This document shows, in pieces, positions 42,900 through 53,698 of a stretch of DNA of 64,000 nucleotides; the stretch's first letter is position 1; each line of letters opens with the position of its first letter. The DNA comes from Ochotona curzoniae (taxonomy: Eukaryota; Chordata; Mammalia; Lagomorpha; Ochotonidae). Under the pieces are notes generated by a model that made no database searches, was not told the DNA's origin, and saw only the letters and a program-made list of their open reading frames with translations. The DNA is taken from contig NW_024465746.1 of assembly GCF_017591425.1 (NCBI RefSeq), forward strand, positions 1,922,001 through 1,986,000, read 5' to 3'. A program made the position numbers and the translations under genes.

Positions 42900-43238
42900 G
42901 TGCCCCGCACAGTGACTTAGTGGCTAAATCATCACCTTGCATGCCTAGGATCCCATATGGGTGCCGATTCTAATCCCAGTGGCCTCGCTTTCCAGCCAGC
43001 TCCCTGCTTGTGGCCTGGGAAAGCAGTGGAAGACGGCCCAAAGCCTAGAGACCCTGCACCCGTGTGGGAAACCTGGAAGAAGCTCCTGGCTCCAGGCTTT
43101 GGATAAGTGCAGCTCCAGCCAGTTTAGCCACTTGGGGAGCAAATCAGTAGACGGAAGATCTTCCTCTCTGTCTCTCCTCCTCTTTGTATATCTGCTTTTC
43201 TAATAAGAACAAATAAATCTTACAAAAAAACAAACAAA
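42900..43238 (+). repeat. CSINE copy inserted in LINE-1
   Basis: It runs from GTGCCCCGCACAGTGACTTAG to GAACAAATAAATCTTAC with an (AAAC)n tail. ACTGAAAGTCTAG / ACTAAAAGTCAAG flank it. Confidence 0.86.
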
Positions 43239-43260
43239 CTAAAAGTCAAGAAATAAATTC

Positions 43261-43593
43261 GGGCCCGGCGGCATGGTCTAGCAGCTAAAGTCCTCGCCTT
43301 GAACGCACTGGGATCCCATATGGGCACCGGTTCTGGTCCTAGATGCTCCACTTCCCATCCAGCTCCCTGCTTGTGGCCTGGGAAAGCAGTCGAGGACGGC
43401 CCAAAACTTTGGGACCCTGCACCCGTGTGGGAGACCCAGAAGAGGTTCCTGGTTCCCGGCTTTGGATTGGCGCAGCACTGGCCGTTGTAGCTCACTTGGG
43501 GAGTGAATCATCTGACGGAAGATTTTCCTGTCTGTCACTCCTCCTCTCTGTATATCCAACTTTGTAATAAAAATGAATAAATCTTAAAAAAAA
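43261..43593 (+). repeat. CSINE copy, near consensus, inserted in LINE-1
   Basis: The head GGGCCCGGCGGCATGGTC and the tail TTGTAATAAAAATGAATAAATC bound it. An A-rich run with GAAA units (43615-43650) follows. Confidence 0.9.
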
Positions 43594-44309
43594 ATGTTAC
43601 CACACTATTTCCAGTAAAAAAAAAAAAAAAAGAAAAAAAGAAAGAAAGAAATCCAACATCTGTGGTCAAATTATTTTAAACAAGAACATCAAAACCAACC
43701 AACTGCAAAAAAAGGGTTTCTTCAACAGATGGGAATTCCACAACTGGATTGCATTTTCTCTCTCTCTGTTTCTCTCTCTCACACACACAAACACACAATT
43801 GACCTGTGTTGTACTATGTACAAAACTTAATATGAACCCACACCTAAGACCTAAAGCCATAAACTAAAAAAAAAAAAAAAAAAAGAAAAAGAGTAGATCA
43901 TTAAGACATGATATAAAAGGCAAAGAAAAATCTACTTCCCAATTTAAAAAGTGAAAAGACAACCTACAGAAAAGGAGAAGGTATCATGAATTATAAATCC
44001 ATACAGCTCTAACAACTCAACGGCAGAAAAGACCAACCACCCTCTCTAACACCAGGCAAAGGACTTAAATATATATATATTCAGCCAAAGAAAATATACA
44101 AATGGCCAACAAACACATGAAAAGATGTTTAATATCACTGGTTGTCAGAGAAATGTTAACTCATTAAAATCTGGCTCCTAACCTAACTGAAGCTGCTTTT
44201 ACTTAGTAATCCAATTCAATAATTTCCTAGTTATAAATTCCAATAGACTCCTAGTAATCCTTGTTTTGCTCAACTATCGAAAGCATTTAAAGTATGACTT
44301 CACTTTTAA

Positions 44310-44601
44310 AAAAGATGTTTTTTAATTTGGAAACTCAGAGAGGAAGATATTCTGTTCATTGATTCACTTCCCAACTGGTCAAAATGGCTGGAACTGAGCT
44401 GATCCGAAGCCAGGAGCTTCTTCAGGGTCTCCCACGCGGGTGTAGGTCCCAAAGCTTTGGGCCGTCCTCGACTGCTTTCCCAGGCCACAAGCAGGGAGCT
44501 GGAAGGGAAGTGAGGCTGCCGGTATTAGAACCGGTGTCCATATGGGATCCCGGTGTGTGCAAGGCGAGGACTTTTGGCCAATACTCCACCATGCCAGGCC
44601 C
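44310..44601 (-). repeat. CSINE copy, intron 1
   Basis: It runs from AAAAAAGATGTTTTTTAATTTGG to CCACCATGCCAGGCCC. The sensor stretch after the tail is shortened (CAGAGAGGAAGATATTC). Confidence 0.85.
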
Positions 44602-44861
44602 ATGACTTCCCTTTATAAATGAATGTTTCTGTGCAGTCAGCTGTGAAGTAGCTCCCGTTTCTTTTTCATACGGATCCCATTTTGGTGTCTCTAACAACAT
44701 GTTCTCGTGGTTTCTCTACATCCCCAAACACATGGGAGTTTCCTTTTCCAATTCTTTTTTGTGGTTTTAAATGTTACTCTTCACAACCTGTTTCCAAGAC
44801 ACCTTTCTGTCAGTAAATACCTCCTATGAGGTGTTGCTTAAAGATGTCAGCCTCCCTTTGA

Positions 44862-45183
44862 GCCACATAATAGCTCAATAGGCTAATGCTCCACTTTGTA
44901 GCACCTGCATCCCATATGGGCATTGGTTTGTATCCCAGCTGCTCCACTTCCCACCCAGCCCCCGGCCTGTGTCCTGGGAAAACAATCAGGGATGGCCTAA
45001 AGCCTTGGAACGATGCTCCCATACAGGAGACCCGCAAGCAGAGCCTGGATCCTGGCTTCGGATCAGCTCAGCTCCAGACGTTGCGGCCACTTGTATCATT
45101 TGGGGAGTGAATCAGCTGATGGAAGATGTCTTTCTTTCTGTAACTCTCTCTTCCAAATCAAAATAAATAAATAAACCTTAAAA
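44862..45183 (+). repeat. CSINE copy, intron 1
   Basis: The head is diverged (GAGCCACATAATAGCTC) and the core is clear (CATCCCATATGGGCATTGG). It ends in AAATAAATAAATAAACC. An extra TATCATT sits before TTGGGGAGTGAATC. Confidence 0.82.
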
Positions 45184-45433
45184 AACAAAATAGACTTCGG
45201 TTACCCTTACAACAAGCCTGATGACGCCCACATCAAGACATCTCTCCCGTGCTCCAAACCCACAGGCTCAGCTCCACGGGTCATTCCACCTGCAGTGTTT
45301 CACGATCATTTCCACTCGGTATGGCCAAAAGGTGAAACACTGTCACTCCTCAAATTTGTGCCTCTTCCTAAATTCCCTGCTCCATATCCTTTACCATTCT
45401 TTAGTCAATTACCAAGGTTAAAATCTATGTCAC

Positions 45434-45760
45434 TTTTTTTAAGTTTGTATTCGTTTTTACTGGAAAGGCAGATGTACAGAGAGAAGAAAAGAAAGAGAAA
45501 GATCTTTCTTCACTGGTTCACTCCCCAAGTGGCCACAATGGCTGGAGATGAGCTGATCTGAAGCCAGGAGCCTGGAGCCTGCCTGGGGTCTCCTATACAG
45601 ACACAGGGTCCCAAGGCTTTGGGCTGTCCTCAACTGCTTTACCAGGTCACAAGCAGGGAGCTGGATGGGAGGTGGAGTAGCTGGGACAAGAACTGGCACC
45701 CATATGGGATCCTAGTGCATGCAAGGCAAGGATTTAGTCATTGAGCCCTTATGCCAGACC
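45434..45760 (-). repeat. CSINE copy with target-site repeat, intron 1
   Basis: It runs from TTTTTTTAAGTTTGTATTCG to CCTTATGCCAGACCC. AAATCTATGTCA and AAATCTATGGCA flank it. Confidence 0.87.
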
Positions 45761-45819
45761 CAAATCTATGGCATCTTATCCTATTATCATTTATACCCTA
45801 AAAGCAATCCTACAAATTC

Positions 45820-46190
45820 TACTTTACAAATACGTATTAACCAAATGACACTGCCTTTGTTCAGATCCTCATCTTTCACCTCAATTATTGCAAAGCCTCC
45901 CAACTAGTTCTTCTGTATCCAATCTTATTTTTTCTCTAGCCCTTCTGTAATTCCAAGGTCAACTTTCTAAAATGAAAACCGTAGCACATTCTTTAATGAT
46001 TAAAAATGCATAAACTCTATTATTATGCCACTCCCCCGCAAAAGAAGTAAAATCCTTACAAAGGCATGCAATATCCTGTCTGTGAAGCCTCATCTTCAGC
46101 AACTGACCCCAACCACCAATGCTACAGCTATAGAAAACGACTTCTCGTTTTAAACAGCATCCCTGCGCTGGCTTCCAGCAGCAAATACAC
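45820..46190. mobile_element. Possible LINE-2 fragment
   Basis: CCTCATCTTTCACCTCAATTATTGC, AAGCCTCCCAACTAGTTC, AAGGTCAACTTTCTAAAATG and AAGTAAAATCCTTACAAAGGC follow the order of a well-known LINE-2 segment. The divergence is what an ancient mammalian L2 would show. I leave orientation open. Confidence 0.5.
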
Positions 46191-46336
46191 TAAAACTAAA
46201 AGTGCCCCAGGCTCGCTCTCACTACACATCTCTACCCAAACTCTCCCCCTGCCCTGTGCTCCTTTTTTCTCAGTTTCTGCTTTAGTCATATCTAAGCCTT
46301 CTTTAAACTTAAGGACATAGAACACATCATATTTTA

Positions 46337-46657
46337 AGATTTATTTTTTATTATTTTTTCATTGGAAAGGCGGATATACAGAGAGGAGAGACAGAGAGGA
46401 AGATCTTCCATCCGATGATTCACTCCCCAAGTGAGCGCAACGGGCCGATACTATGCCGATCCGAAGCCAGGAGCCTCTTCCGGGTCTCCCACGCGGGTGC
46501 AGGTTCCCAAAGCCTTGGGCCGTCCTCGACTGCTTTCCCAGGCCACAAGCAGGGAGCTGGAAGGGAAGCGGGGCTGCCGGGATTAGAACCGGCGCCCATA
46601 TGGGATCCCGGGCGTGCAAGGCGAGGACTTAACCACTTGCGCCACCGCGCCGGGCCC
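46337..46657 (-). repeat. Young CSINE subfamily copy with 17-bp target-site duplication
   Basis: The repeat GAACACATCATATTTTA lies on both sides (46320-46336 with a leading G, and 46658-46674). The sequence matches the 41069 copy closely, including GCGGTGGCGCAAGTGGTTAAG and ATACTATGCCGATCCGAAGCC in its own orientation. Confidence 0.94.
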
Positions 46658-46726
46658 GAACACATCATATTTTAAAAACTTCCTGGCACACAGCACACAC
46701 AGCGGGGTTGCTACAATGGAGTGAGG

Positions 46727-47015
46727 AGCCAGTGATCTGAGCTAAGCTGCCTCCTACAATGCCAGTGTTCCACACTAGAGAACTGGTTCAAGTCCTGGCC
46801 ACTCTGATTCCCACTGAATCCCCGGTAATTAATGTGCCTAGCAAGAAAGCAGGACACGATTCAAGTAGCTGGGCCCTTGATGGAATTCAGGCCTCCCCGG
46901 CTTCAGCCATTTGGGGAGTGAACCAGCAGACAGACCCACACACTCTCTCTCCCCCACGGCCCTTCTCTATATCTTCCTCTCTCTACCTTTCAAATACACT
47001 TAAAATCTTTAAAAA
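46727..47015 (+). repeat. CSINE-related copy, older subfamily, intron 1
   Basis: The head GAGCCAGTGATCTGAGCTAAGCTG, the 3' block CATTTGGGGAGTGAACCAGC and the tail CTTTCAAATACACTTAAAATC are clear. The middle is shortened. Confidence 0.7.
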
Positions 47016-47019
47016 TAAG

Positions 47020-48780
47020 AATAAAATTAAAGGATTAAAACAGAGTGAGCAAACTTAGGTGTCTGTCTCACCCCCGTGACTTTTATTAGCTGCAAGCTGG
47101 AGTTGAAGCTACTTTGATGAAATGACTACGTATAATTTGGTCCCTACCTCCCCGGTTGGTCTTGCCACCCACCTAGTCTCTGGTTAGTGGTCCCTGCAGA
47201 CGCTACTGTGCGATTGAGGCCTCCCAGGCACTGGTCCCTGCTCCCTCCCCCTCAGGGTCCCCTCTTTCCGAGCCTGCAGGCTGTTCTCATCTCCTCCCAC
47301 ACAGTTTTCCCTGCCCTGTCCTTTCCTCCAGCTCTGCTGGGCTCCTCCAAGAATCTGACCAGTACCTCTTTTGCAAATTCACTAGTGCCCCATTATTTCT
47401 CCAATCAAAACCACTTTAGAAACTTAGTGGCCTTGCCGACAGTTCAAACTCAAGGACAAAGTTTGACTATCCAGAGAGCCTCAACAATGTGGTTCCCATC
47501 TTTAAACTAGCATGGCACTTCCTACACAGTAATCCTCATATTTTAAATAACATGCATTTTCCCTCACTCCTTCCCACCTATACCAACAGAAGCTTCCAAC
47601 AAGGAGGCTCTTCTTAAAAACAGCTTATTTTCAGGGTATATTCTGGACTTACTCTCTTCTCACCAAGCAAAAAACCGTGCAGACAGACCTATACAAATTA
47701 TTTTACTATAGTTTTCTAACGTCACATCTTTCTAAACCGCAGGAAAAATGGCCCCTGCAAAAGCTGCAGGAAATAGAACTTTGGAGACATAGCTAGCCCA
47801 GTACCCAAGCATTACACTGCTCCTTGATACTTTAAGAAGTGCTTCTCAACAATCATAAAACCGGTGGACAATTCAATGAAACTGGGGACCACCCTACAGA
47901 TTTTCCTACAGCCACGACCACCCACGGCAATTACTCATCTGTTTTTTAAGGAAAATACTCAATACAATCCTAGAGACAGAAAGTCAACTTTCTCCTTCTC
48001 GGTCTCCTGTACTCCTTTAGAAGTTACCATTAAACCCAAAGCGGGGCCATCTGTTACCTCCACTGAAAACATTTTCTAAGTAACAGCCGAGGAGCCAGCA
48101 TTAGAACACGACCGCTCCACTAAGCAAAAACAAAAATGCATGAACCCGTTTCAAATGAGGCTGGGTGCACCAATTCAATGTGCAAACGCCTGTACCTTAT
48201 TTTCCCCAGGAATGCTGGCAATATCTCGAGGTAAAATTTTAACGATCTTTAAGAAGGCCACTAGGCCTGGGAGCAAACAACGCTGCTTGCTCAAGAGGCA
48301 GGCTCTGCAATAACGCATTCCCAGACTCCAAACAGCCTAATGACTTCGGGGAAGACTGAGACCTGAACGGTCTGTAAAACCTGTTCCCTGCTCCATTTAA
48401 ACAGAGAGGCAGCCGAGCACGACTGCTGGCCTCAACCAAGCAGCTGGACACGGGCGAGACTGGAACGTGAGTGGAGAAAGCACTCGCCCACCTGAGACCT
48501 GCCTGACCGTGACCACTGAAACCTGAGCTAAGGACCGCAGTCCCCGCAGGCGCCCTCAGCTCAGTGCCAGCCGTGGGCAACCCCGGGGGGCATGCCTGCT
48601 GCACCGGCCGTGCAGGTCGACAGGTGAACACAGGTGCGACTCCAGCAGTCAGGGCTGCGAAAGAGCGGTGGCCTCCTCCCTGGCCAGGGACGCCCCGAAA
48701 ACTCAACCCGAGAGGGCCTCGGTCCCTGGCTCTCCTCCCCAGCCCCAGAGCACCCCATCCCAACCGTGGGTGCCATTAAG
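47020..48780. other. Proximal intron 1, no SINE, nothing named
   Basis: About 1.7 kb just downstream of the CpG island has no SINE copy, unlike the preceding 25 kb. Parts of 47340-47580 may be an old L2-type remnant. The low repeat content suits regulatory sequence close to a promoter. Confidence 0.4.
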
Positions 48781-49029
48781 GAGGCCTGTCCGGCAAGCGC
48801 GGCGGACGGGCTGCGCTGGGAGCCAGGGAAGTGGGCGAAGCCTTCCCGGGAGGAACCCCAGAAAAAGGGCAGCCACGCCCCCGACCCCCCAACTACACAC
48901 CGTGCCGCGGCGGGCGCCGAGCCTCGCACGCTGCCTGACAGACGTGGGCGCGAGGCCGGGGTGGGAGAGGGGCTCCGCAGGAAGCCGAGGGGCATCGCCG
49001 CCACCCTGCGCGCGACCCGAGCCACTGAC

Positions 49030-49170
49030 CTGTGCCTGCTGCTGCGCGACCGCCCGTCCCGCCGCGGCCACCGCTTCCTCCCGCTCACGCGGCCGCCGCC
49101 TGCGCAGCGCCCCTGCCCAGTCTCGGGTGCCCCATTCCCACCCCGCCCAGCCTCCGCCTGTTTACAATGA
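49030..49170 (-). other. RALBP1: RALBP1 non-coding exon 1 (5' UTR), 5' end inferred
   Basis: The donor CAGCAGGCACAG|GTCAGT at 49030/49029 is the best one in the island. It would splice to exon 2 at 21852. The upstream limit is a guess placed just 3' of the inverted CCAAT box. The transcript would then start with GC-rich 5' UTR and have no upstream ATG in good context. Confidence 0.65.
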
Positions 49171-49174
49171 TTGG
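49170..49174 (-). promoter_or_regulatory. Inverted CCAAT box
   Basis: ATTGG on the plus strand reads CCAAT on the RALBP1 strand. NF-Y sites usually sit 60-100 bases before the start, so transcription may begin near 49080-49120 and exon 1 may be shorter than drawn. Confidence 0.5.
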
Positions 49175-49199
49175 GACGGAACAGGACGAGCCGGCCCAG

Positions 49200-49211
49200 T
49201 GCGCACGCGCA
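49200..49211. promoter_or_regulatory. NRF1 binding site
   Basis: TGCGCACGCGCA fits the NRF1 consensus YGCGCAYGCGCR at all 12 positions. It lies upstream of the inverted CCAAT box. NRF1 sites are typical of TATA-less CpG-island promoters. Confidence 0.75.
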
Positions 49212-49282
49212 TTCCCTCCTGCCGGCGCAACCGGCTTGCCGGGCCCTCCTCTCTCTGCTCACGCACCGTACCCTGGAGAGCG

Positions 49283-49302
49283 GCATGCTGGGAAGTGTAG
49301 TT
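49283..49302 (-). promoter_or_regulatory. ZNF143 (SBS2-type) element, RALBP1 orientation
   Basis: On the minus strand it reads AACTACACTTCCCAGCATGC. It carries the ACTACA half, the TCCCAG core and GCATGC, the extended ZNF143/STAF motif found near promoters, often bidirectional ones. Confidence 0.75.
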
Positions 49303-49351
49303 CACAGGACCTCATTGTCTAGGCGCCAAAAAGGCATCTCCTCTGGGAGGT

Positions 49352-49373
49352 AAACTACACCCCCCAGAATGCA
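49352..49373 (+). promoter_or_regulatory. ZNF143 (SBS2-type) element, opposite orientation
   Basis: The plus strand reads AACTACA, a C-run, then CCCAGAATGC. It has the same layout as the element at 49283 but on the other strand, with 49 bases between them. The longer C-run is a mild deviation. Confidence 0.65.
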
Positions 49374-49389
49374 GAGCGATTCTTCTGGG

Positions 49390-50838
49390 CCCCTCCCCCT
49401 CTCAGAAGCAGAGACTGCGCCAAGGGATGGTGCTTTGCGGGCGCCTGCGCAATGCCTCAGCTTGAAGGACTTCGCTGGGTCTTAACGCCCGCAGCGGAAT
49501 CCTGGCTACGCTGGTTTGTGGCACTTGTTGAGGTGGTCATGAAGAAGGAAGGGTATTTGCTCTTCATGCTCTTCAACCACAGAAGTTTGAGACTTTTTGC
49601 TGTGTCAGTGGGCTTCCGTCGTTGGAACCAGTTAAACCAGCCTGGAATGGCGGTTAGGCTGCTGCGTGGTGGGGTGTGCGCCCGGCTTTTGACTGGGTGA
49701 GGAGAAGCGCCTCGCCTGCCAGAGGACACTTGTTTGAACTCTGCATCGGGACAGTCCGTCCAGTTCTTAGTAAGGGTGTTGGTTCTTGGCAGGGGCAGAG
49801 GGCCCGCTGTCTTCTACCACCGGCAGGACTACACCTGAATTAGAGCTAACTAGTCTCACGATTAGTTTGCAGTTAAGGGAAAGTGAGTTTCCTCCCGAAG
49901 TCCTTCGCAAAGGCTTGAAGCATTGTTCTGCTGATGCATCCTGAAGGCTGGAAACCAGGGCTTTCTGTCTTAGGGGAAAGATGAGTTTGTAAGGGATGAT
50001 CCTTCATGGTCACTTCATTCCCATCTGTCACAGTCTCTGTAGAACTTCCTACCATTGGGATTGAGCACTCCAGTCCCTCTCTGACACTTGATCGCAGGCG
50101 ATCTACATTATACATAAATCTACATTGTACCTGATTCCTGCCCTGTGACGGTCAGCCTCCCCACAGGGCAGCCTCCCCCAAGTGGTTATCAGCATCCCAA
50201 AAAAGCTCGGTTCCCATATGGGAATAGAACAGTCTGCCCCGACCACATCGAGTGGGGAGCCTCTGCAAACCTGTTGGTCACGATTCTCTTAGCCTCTGAT
50301 GACACTAGTATGGCCCAGACATGGCCGCTGTTCCAAAGTAGGCATCAGGGATTCTGTGCCCAAAATTGCTGTGTGGACGGCTAGAAGCAGAGGTAGGGAA
50401 GGTTTTTATGGAGGTTATAACTGATAATCATGTTTTCTGTAATATCAAGTGCCCTGTCCCCAGTAGAAATAAATGAAATCAACAGAGGGGCTGGAAGGAA
50501 GCAAAGGAGGTAAACTGAAAAAGCCAGAGCTGGCCGAAGGAAGGTTCAGGTTTCATTTAGGGCCATGATTATGCAGCTTTTGCTTAAGTGCTGTGAGCAG
50601 AAGAGCCTTCCAGAGGGTGAGCCAGTTCATTGATCTAGGTGGGCTAGTTTGCGTGAGCATAGAACTCAGTTGTTGGCTGCCTCCTGATCTTGTTGGTTCC
50701 TGTCGTTTAAGCCATGGAGCATAATCATTGTGTCTGTCAAATGATGTTTCAGGGATGGAGATGTATTCCAGGCGACCAGTGAGCCCAGGAGGACTTGACT
50801 TGCAATTCAGGTAGAGTTTCCATCTCCTGATAATATAC

Positions 50839-50839
<1 letters not shown>
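49390..50839. other. Divergent side of the promoter, no gene recognised
   Basis: From 49390 the sequence keeps a modest CpG content to about 49700 (with TGCGCAATG at 49446) and then becomes ordinary. An 82-codon frame at 49452-49700 (plus, MPQLEGLRWVLTPAAESWLR) lies where a divergent transcript could start. Its protein has no recognised motif, so I do not call it coding. AATAAA occurs at 50467 (plus). Confidence 0.4.

Positions 50840-50891
<52 letters not shown>
50840..50891. repeat. (TG)26 microsatellite
   Basis: 26 uninterrupted TG units. Such length is usually polymorphic and can form Z-DNA. Confidence 0.97.
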
Positions 50892-50893
<2 letters not shown>

Positions 50894-51640
50894 GGGGCAG
50901 GAACTGTGTGGTACCTGTTTTTTTCCTGTAAGGGGGGAGCTTGGCAAGAATGGCTTTAGAGGACAGGCACCAGTCGATTCTGAAGCTGAAGCGGTGCTGC
51001 CAAATGAGTGCTGGAAAGATGGAGAGCCTTGAGTTGGCTGGCCTCACTGCAACTGTTGATAGCACGACCTTTCTCTAGACTTCAGAAATGGGAGCGAGGC
51101 TCATGTTAGCACTAAACCATGCATGTCCTGTAGTGATTAGGCAACTTCTAAAACTGTAGTGACTCAGTTGGGCATTTTCCACATGACACTGAAAGATCTG
51201 CCCAACACGGGACCTGCTTACCAAGACTGGGAGGGGCTGCCCGCGGTGGTTGTGTGGCGTGATAAGCAATTCTCTGCACACAAAACAAGGCCAAAACTGG
51301 ACAGGCGGCAGGTGGTTCTCCTTGCAGTTTGTACATGCCAGTTAAGACACGTGGATCCCGTGTGGAAGTTCCTGAGTTCAGTGTGGGGCTCAGACTCAAC
51401 ACTCTAGGTTCCTGCTGATGTAGATTTCCCCTCCGTGTCTCCCTCTCTGACTCCCTTCCCCTTCTCCCAGTCTTTTTCTCCCTCTTCTTCCCCACCTCAA
51501 TCTCTAGCCCCCTCCACTCTCCCCCCCCCCACCTTTTTTTTTCCTCTCTGAACTTCCCTTTTGATAGACACATTGGACACAACCATGTCAGAATGTTGTG
51601 AATCACCAAAAAGAAAAAACAATTAGGGAAACCTCTGTAC
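50892..51640. other. Intergenic interval with a pyrimidine-rich stretch
   Basis: An old SINE-like trace (GTGGATCCCGTGTGGAAGTTCC, 51347-51368) is followed by a CT-rich run at 51427-51550. Nothing else is named. Confidence 0.4.
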
Positions 51641-51892
51641 TGAAAAGACTACTGTGACTTCAGTGGGAACAGTGCATGTCTGTGGACCTCTAGTTGAGCT
51701 GCTGCTTTCCTCCTGTTCTACTCTGTTGAACCTGAGATTCGGTTTATTGATGTGGGCAGTAAAGTGTCACACCAAATCCATATATACATATATACCTACA
51801 CACACACACAAAAACATATTATATATATAGTGGTTTTAGTGCTAGAGAGATACACTCAGTTTATTGTGAGATTTCAAAAACTCAAATATTGC

Positions 51893-51943
<51 letters not shown>

Positions 51944-52132
51944 TTTTCTTTCCTCTTCCTTCTTTCCTTCCTCACTCCCTCCCTCTCTCCCTTCCTTCCT
52001 TTTTAGAATGATTTATTTATTTCTGTTGGATACGCAGGTCATATCTACAGAGAGAAGGAGAGACATGAAATAAAATTTCATCCATTGATTCATACCCCGG
52101 TTGGCAACAGCAATTTGAACTGAGCTAATCTG
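51641..52132 (+). repeat. Duplicated block, copy 1
   Basis: GAAAAGACTACTGTGACTTC to CAGTTTATTGTGAGAT and AATATT, then a TTTC microsatellite and the 3' part of a minus SINE, match 59478-59922 in the same order and orientation. A CA/TA-rich insert (51780-51830) is present only here. Confidence 0.85.
51893..52003. repeat. (TTTC)n microsatellite and pyrimidine tract
   Basis: About 13 TTTC units lead into mixed CT sequence. It abuts the T-rich end of the minus SINE at 52001, so it probably grew from that SINE's A-rich tail. Confidence 0.93.
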
Positions 52133-52325
52133 AAGCCAGGAACCTCTTCCTGGTCTCCCACAAAGGTGCAGGATCCTAAGGCTTTGGGCCGTCTTCTGCT
52201 GCTTTCCCAGACCATAGCAGGGAGCTGGGTGGGTAGCGGAGCATCCAAGACGACAACCAATGGCCATATGGGATCATGGCACTAGCAAGGTGAGGATTTA
52301 GCCATTGAAGCATTGTACTGGCACT
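52001..52325 (-). repeat. CSINE copy in duplicated block 1, intergenic
   Basis: It runs from ATGATTTATTTATTTCTGTTGG to GCATTGTACTGGCACTG. GGCAACAGCAATTTGAACTGAGC is shared with copy 2 (GGCAAACTGAGCTGAGC). Confidence 0.8.
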
Positions 52326-52329
52326 GCCA

Positions 52330-52700
52330 CACTTTAAATTATTAAGCCTTTTCAGTGAATGTTGATGTGTTAATTTGTGTCCAAAGCAAATTTTTTCTAA
52401 GCTGTCCTTTGTTATATTACTACTTAATACCTCATGGTATATAAATTATGATGTGGGACTGATCTCTTCAATCTTATCAGCATTGTGCGGGATCAAACCA
52501 GGATCGAGTTGGACCTTTCTATTTCATTTTGCTTTTAAATTTCTCTCTCTTTTTTCACAACAGAACTGATTTTCTCACAGCTCTAGAGGCTGGAAATCGA
52601 CAGTGTGGGTGCTGGAGAAATTTTTGTGATCTCTAAAGCTTAGAGTTACTGACACAGTAAGGGGAGAAGATGTATTGTTGTTTGCTAGTAGAAATTAATC
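52330..52700. other. Intergenic interval, nothing recognised
   Basis: This is AT-rich unique-looking sequence between two SINEs. Confidence 0.4.
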
Positions 52701-53020
52701 AGGCCTGACACAGTAGCCTAGTGGCCAAAGTCCTCACCTTGCACACACCGGGATCCCATATGCGTGTGGATTTGTGTTCCAGTGGCCCTGCTTCCCATGC
52801 AGCTCCCTGCTTGTGTCCTGTGAAAATAGTGGAGAACAGCCCGGAGTTTGGGACCTGCACCTGTGTGGGAGACCCAGAAGAAGCTCCTGGCTCCTGGCTT
52901 TGGTTCAGCTCAGCTCCGGCCATTGCAGCCACTTGGGGAGGGATCCAGTGGATGGAAGATCTTCCTTTCTGTGTCTCCTCTCTGTATATCTGTTTTTCCA
53001 ATAAAATTAAACCTTAAAAA
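52701..53020 (+). repeat. CSINE copy, intergenic
   Basis: It runs from AGGCCTGACACAGTAGCC to TCCAATAAAATTAAACC. AGAAATTAA flanks it as a short target-site repeat. Confidence 0.87.
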
Positions 53021-53370
53021 AGAAATTAAAGTTATTCCTCTGCACTTTCTGCTTTTCGGTAGCTGGATGGATGAAGTAAGGAATCTAGAGTTTTAGAAAA
53101 TACCCCTTGCTAGCAGAGCAAAGGTGAGAGGTATCAGTTACCTTGGATATGTGATGATGCCTGCAAGGTGCCTGTGCAGGTACCAGTGCCTTCCACCTCT
53201 GCCTCGATTTCAAGCAGCCAATAGACATCATCCCCTCTACACTCCGTAGAGTCCTGTGATTATTAATGCAGTGTTAACTACAGCTGAGGAGTAGAAATGT
53301 CTTGAGTATGATATTTGATAGACATGTACCACCTTGGTTCTTTAATGTTTATTTTGTATGCTTTCAATTG

Positions 53371-53698
53371 ATTTTAAACATTTACTTTTTTATTGAAAGG
53401 CAACTTTCTGGAGAGAAGGAGAGACAGAGAGAAAGATCTTGTGTGCACTGAGTCACTCCCCAAGTGTCTGCAATAATAGCTGCATCTGAACCAGTTGATG
53501 CCAGTAGCCAGGCGTTTCGTTTCGGTCTCCCATAGGAGTGCAGAGTTCCAAGGCTTTGGGCCATCCTCTACTGCTGTCTCAAGCCACAAGCAGGGAGGTG
53601 ACAGGGAAGCAGAGCAGCCAGAACACAAACTGGAATCCATTTGGGATCCCAGTGGAGGCATGGCAAGGATTAAGTCACTAGGCTATCTTGCTAGACCC
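53371..53698 (-). repeat. CSINE copy, intergenic
   Basis: It runs from TTTTAAACATTTACTTTTTTATTG to CTATCTTGCTAGACCC, moderately diverged. A (GTTT)n run follows at 53707-53733. The interval 53021-53370 holds nothing recognised. Confidence 0.82.

Larger units (their letters stand above)
41880..44165 (+). mobile_element. LINE-1 ORF2 3' half, plus strand, split by three SINEs
   Basis: The pieces 41880-42083, 42403-42899, 43240-43260 and 43594-44165 follow the order of L1 ORF2. Examples are AGGAAACAAATAAAAGGTAT (cf. the reverse-transcriptase region), TGGAAAGACATTCCATG, AATGGCCAACAAACACATGAAAAG and ATCACTGGTTGTCAGAGAAATG. Stops and indels are frequent. It was in place before the three SINEs arrived. 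Confidence 0.7.
48780..49260. promoter_or_regulatory. RALBP1: CpG island over RALBP1 exon 1 and promoter
   Basis: CpG density and GC content rise sharply here, for example across 48793-49120, and fall on both sides. There is no TATA box at a useful place. GC boxes (CCCCGCCC at 49141-49148) and NRF1 and CCAAT motifs sit at the upstream edge. This is the usual form of a housekeeping promoter. Overlapping long open frames on both strands (48561-49300) are by-products of GC content. Confidence 0.85.

Noticed and set aside
31000..47000. CRISPR-like spacing of near-identical repeats
   Set aside because: The repeats are about 330-base SINEs in both orientations with A-rich tails and target-site repeats. 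The sequence is mammalian and not prokaryotic.
48561..49300. Long open frames (up to 241 codons) on both strands at the CpG island
   Set aside because: High GC content with rare stop codons explains them. The region is the promoter and non-coding first exon of RALBP1.
49452..49700. An 82-codon plus-strand frame just beyond the divergent promoter elements
   Set aside because: Its position is suggestive, but the protein is not recognisable. I keep only the idea of a possible non-coding divergent transcript.
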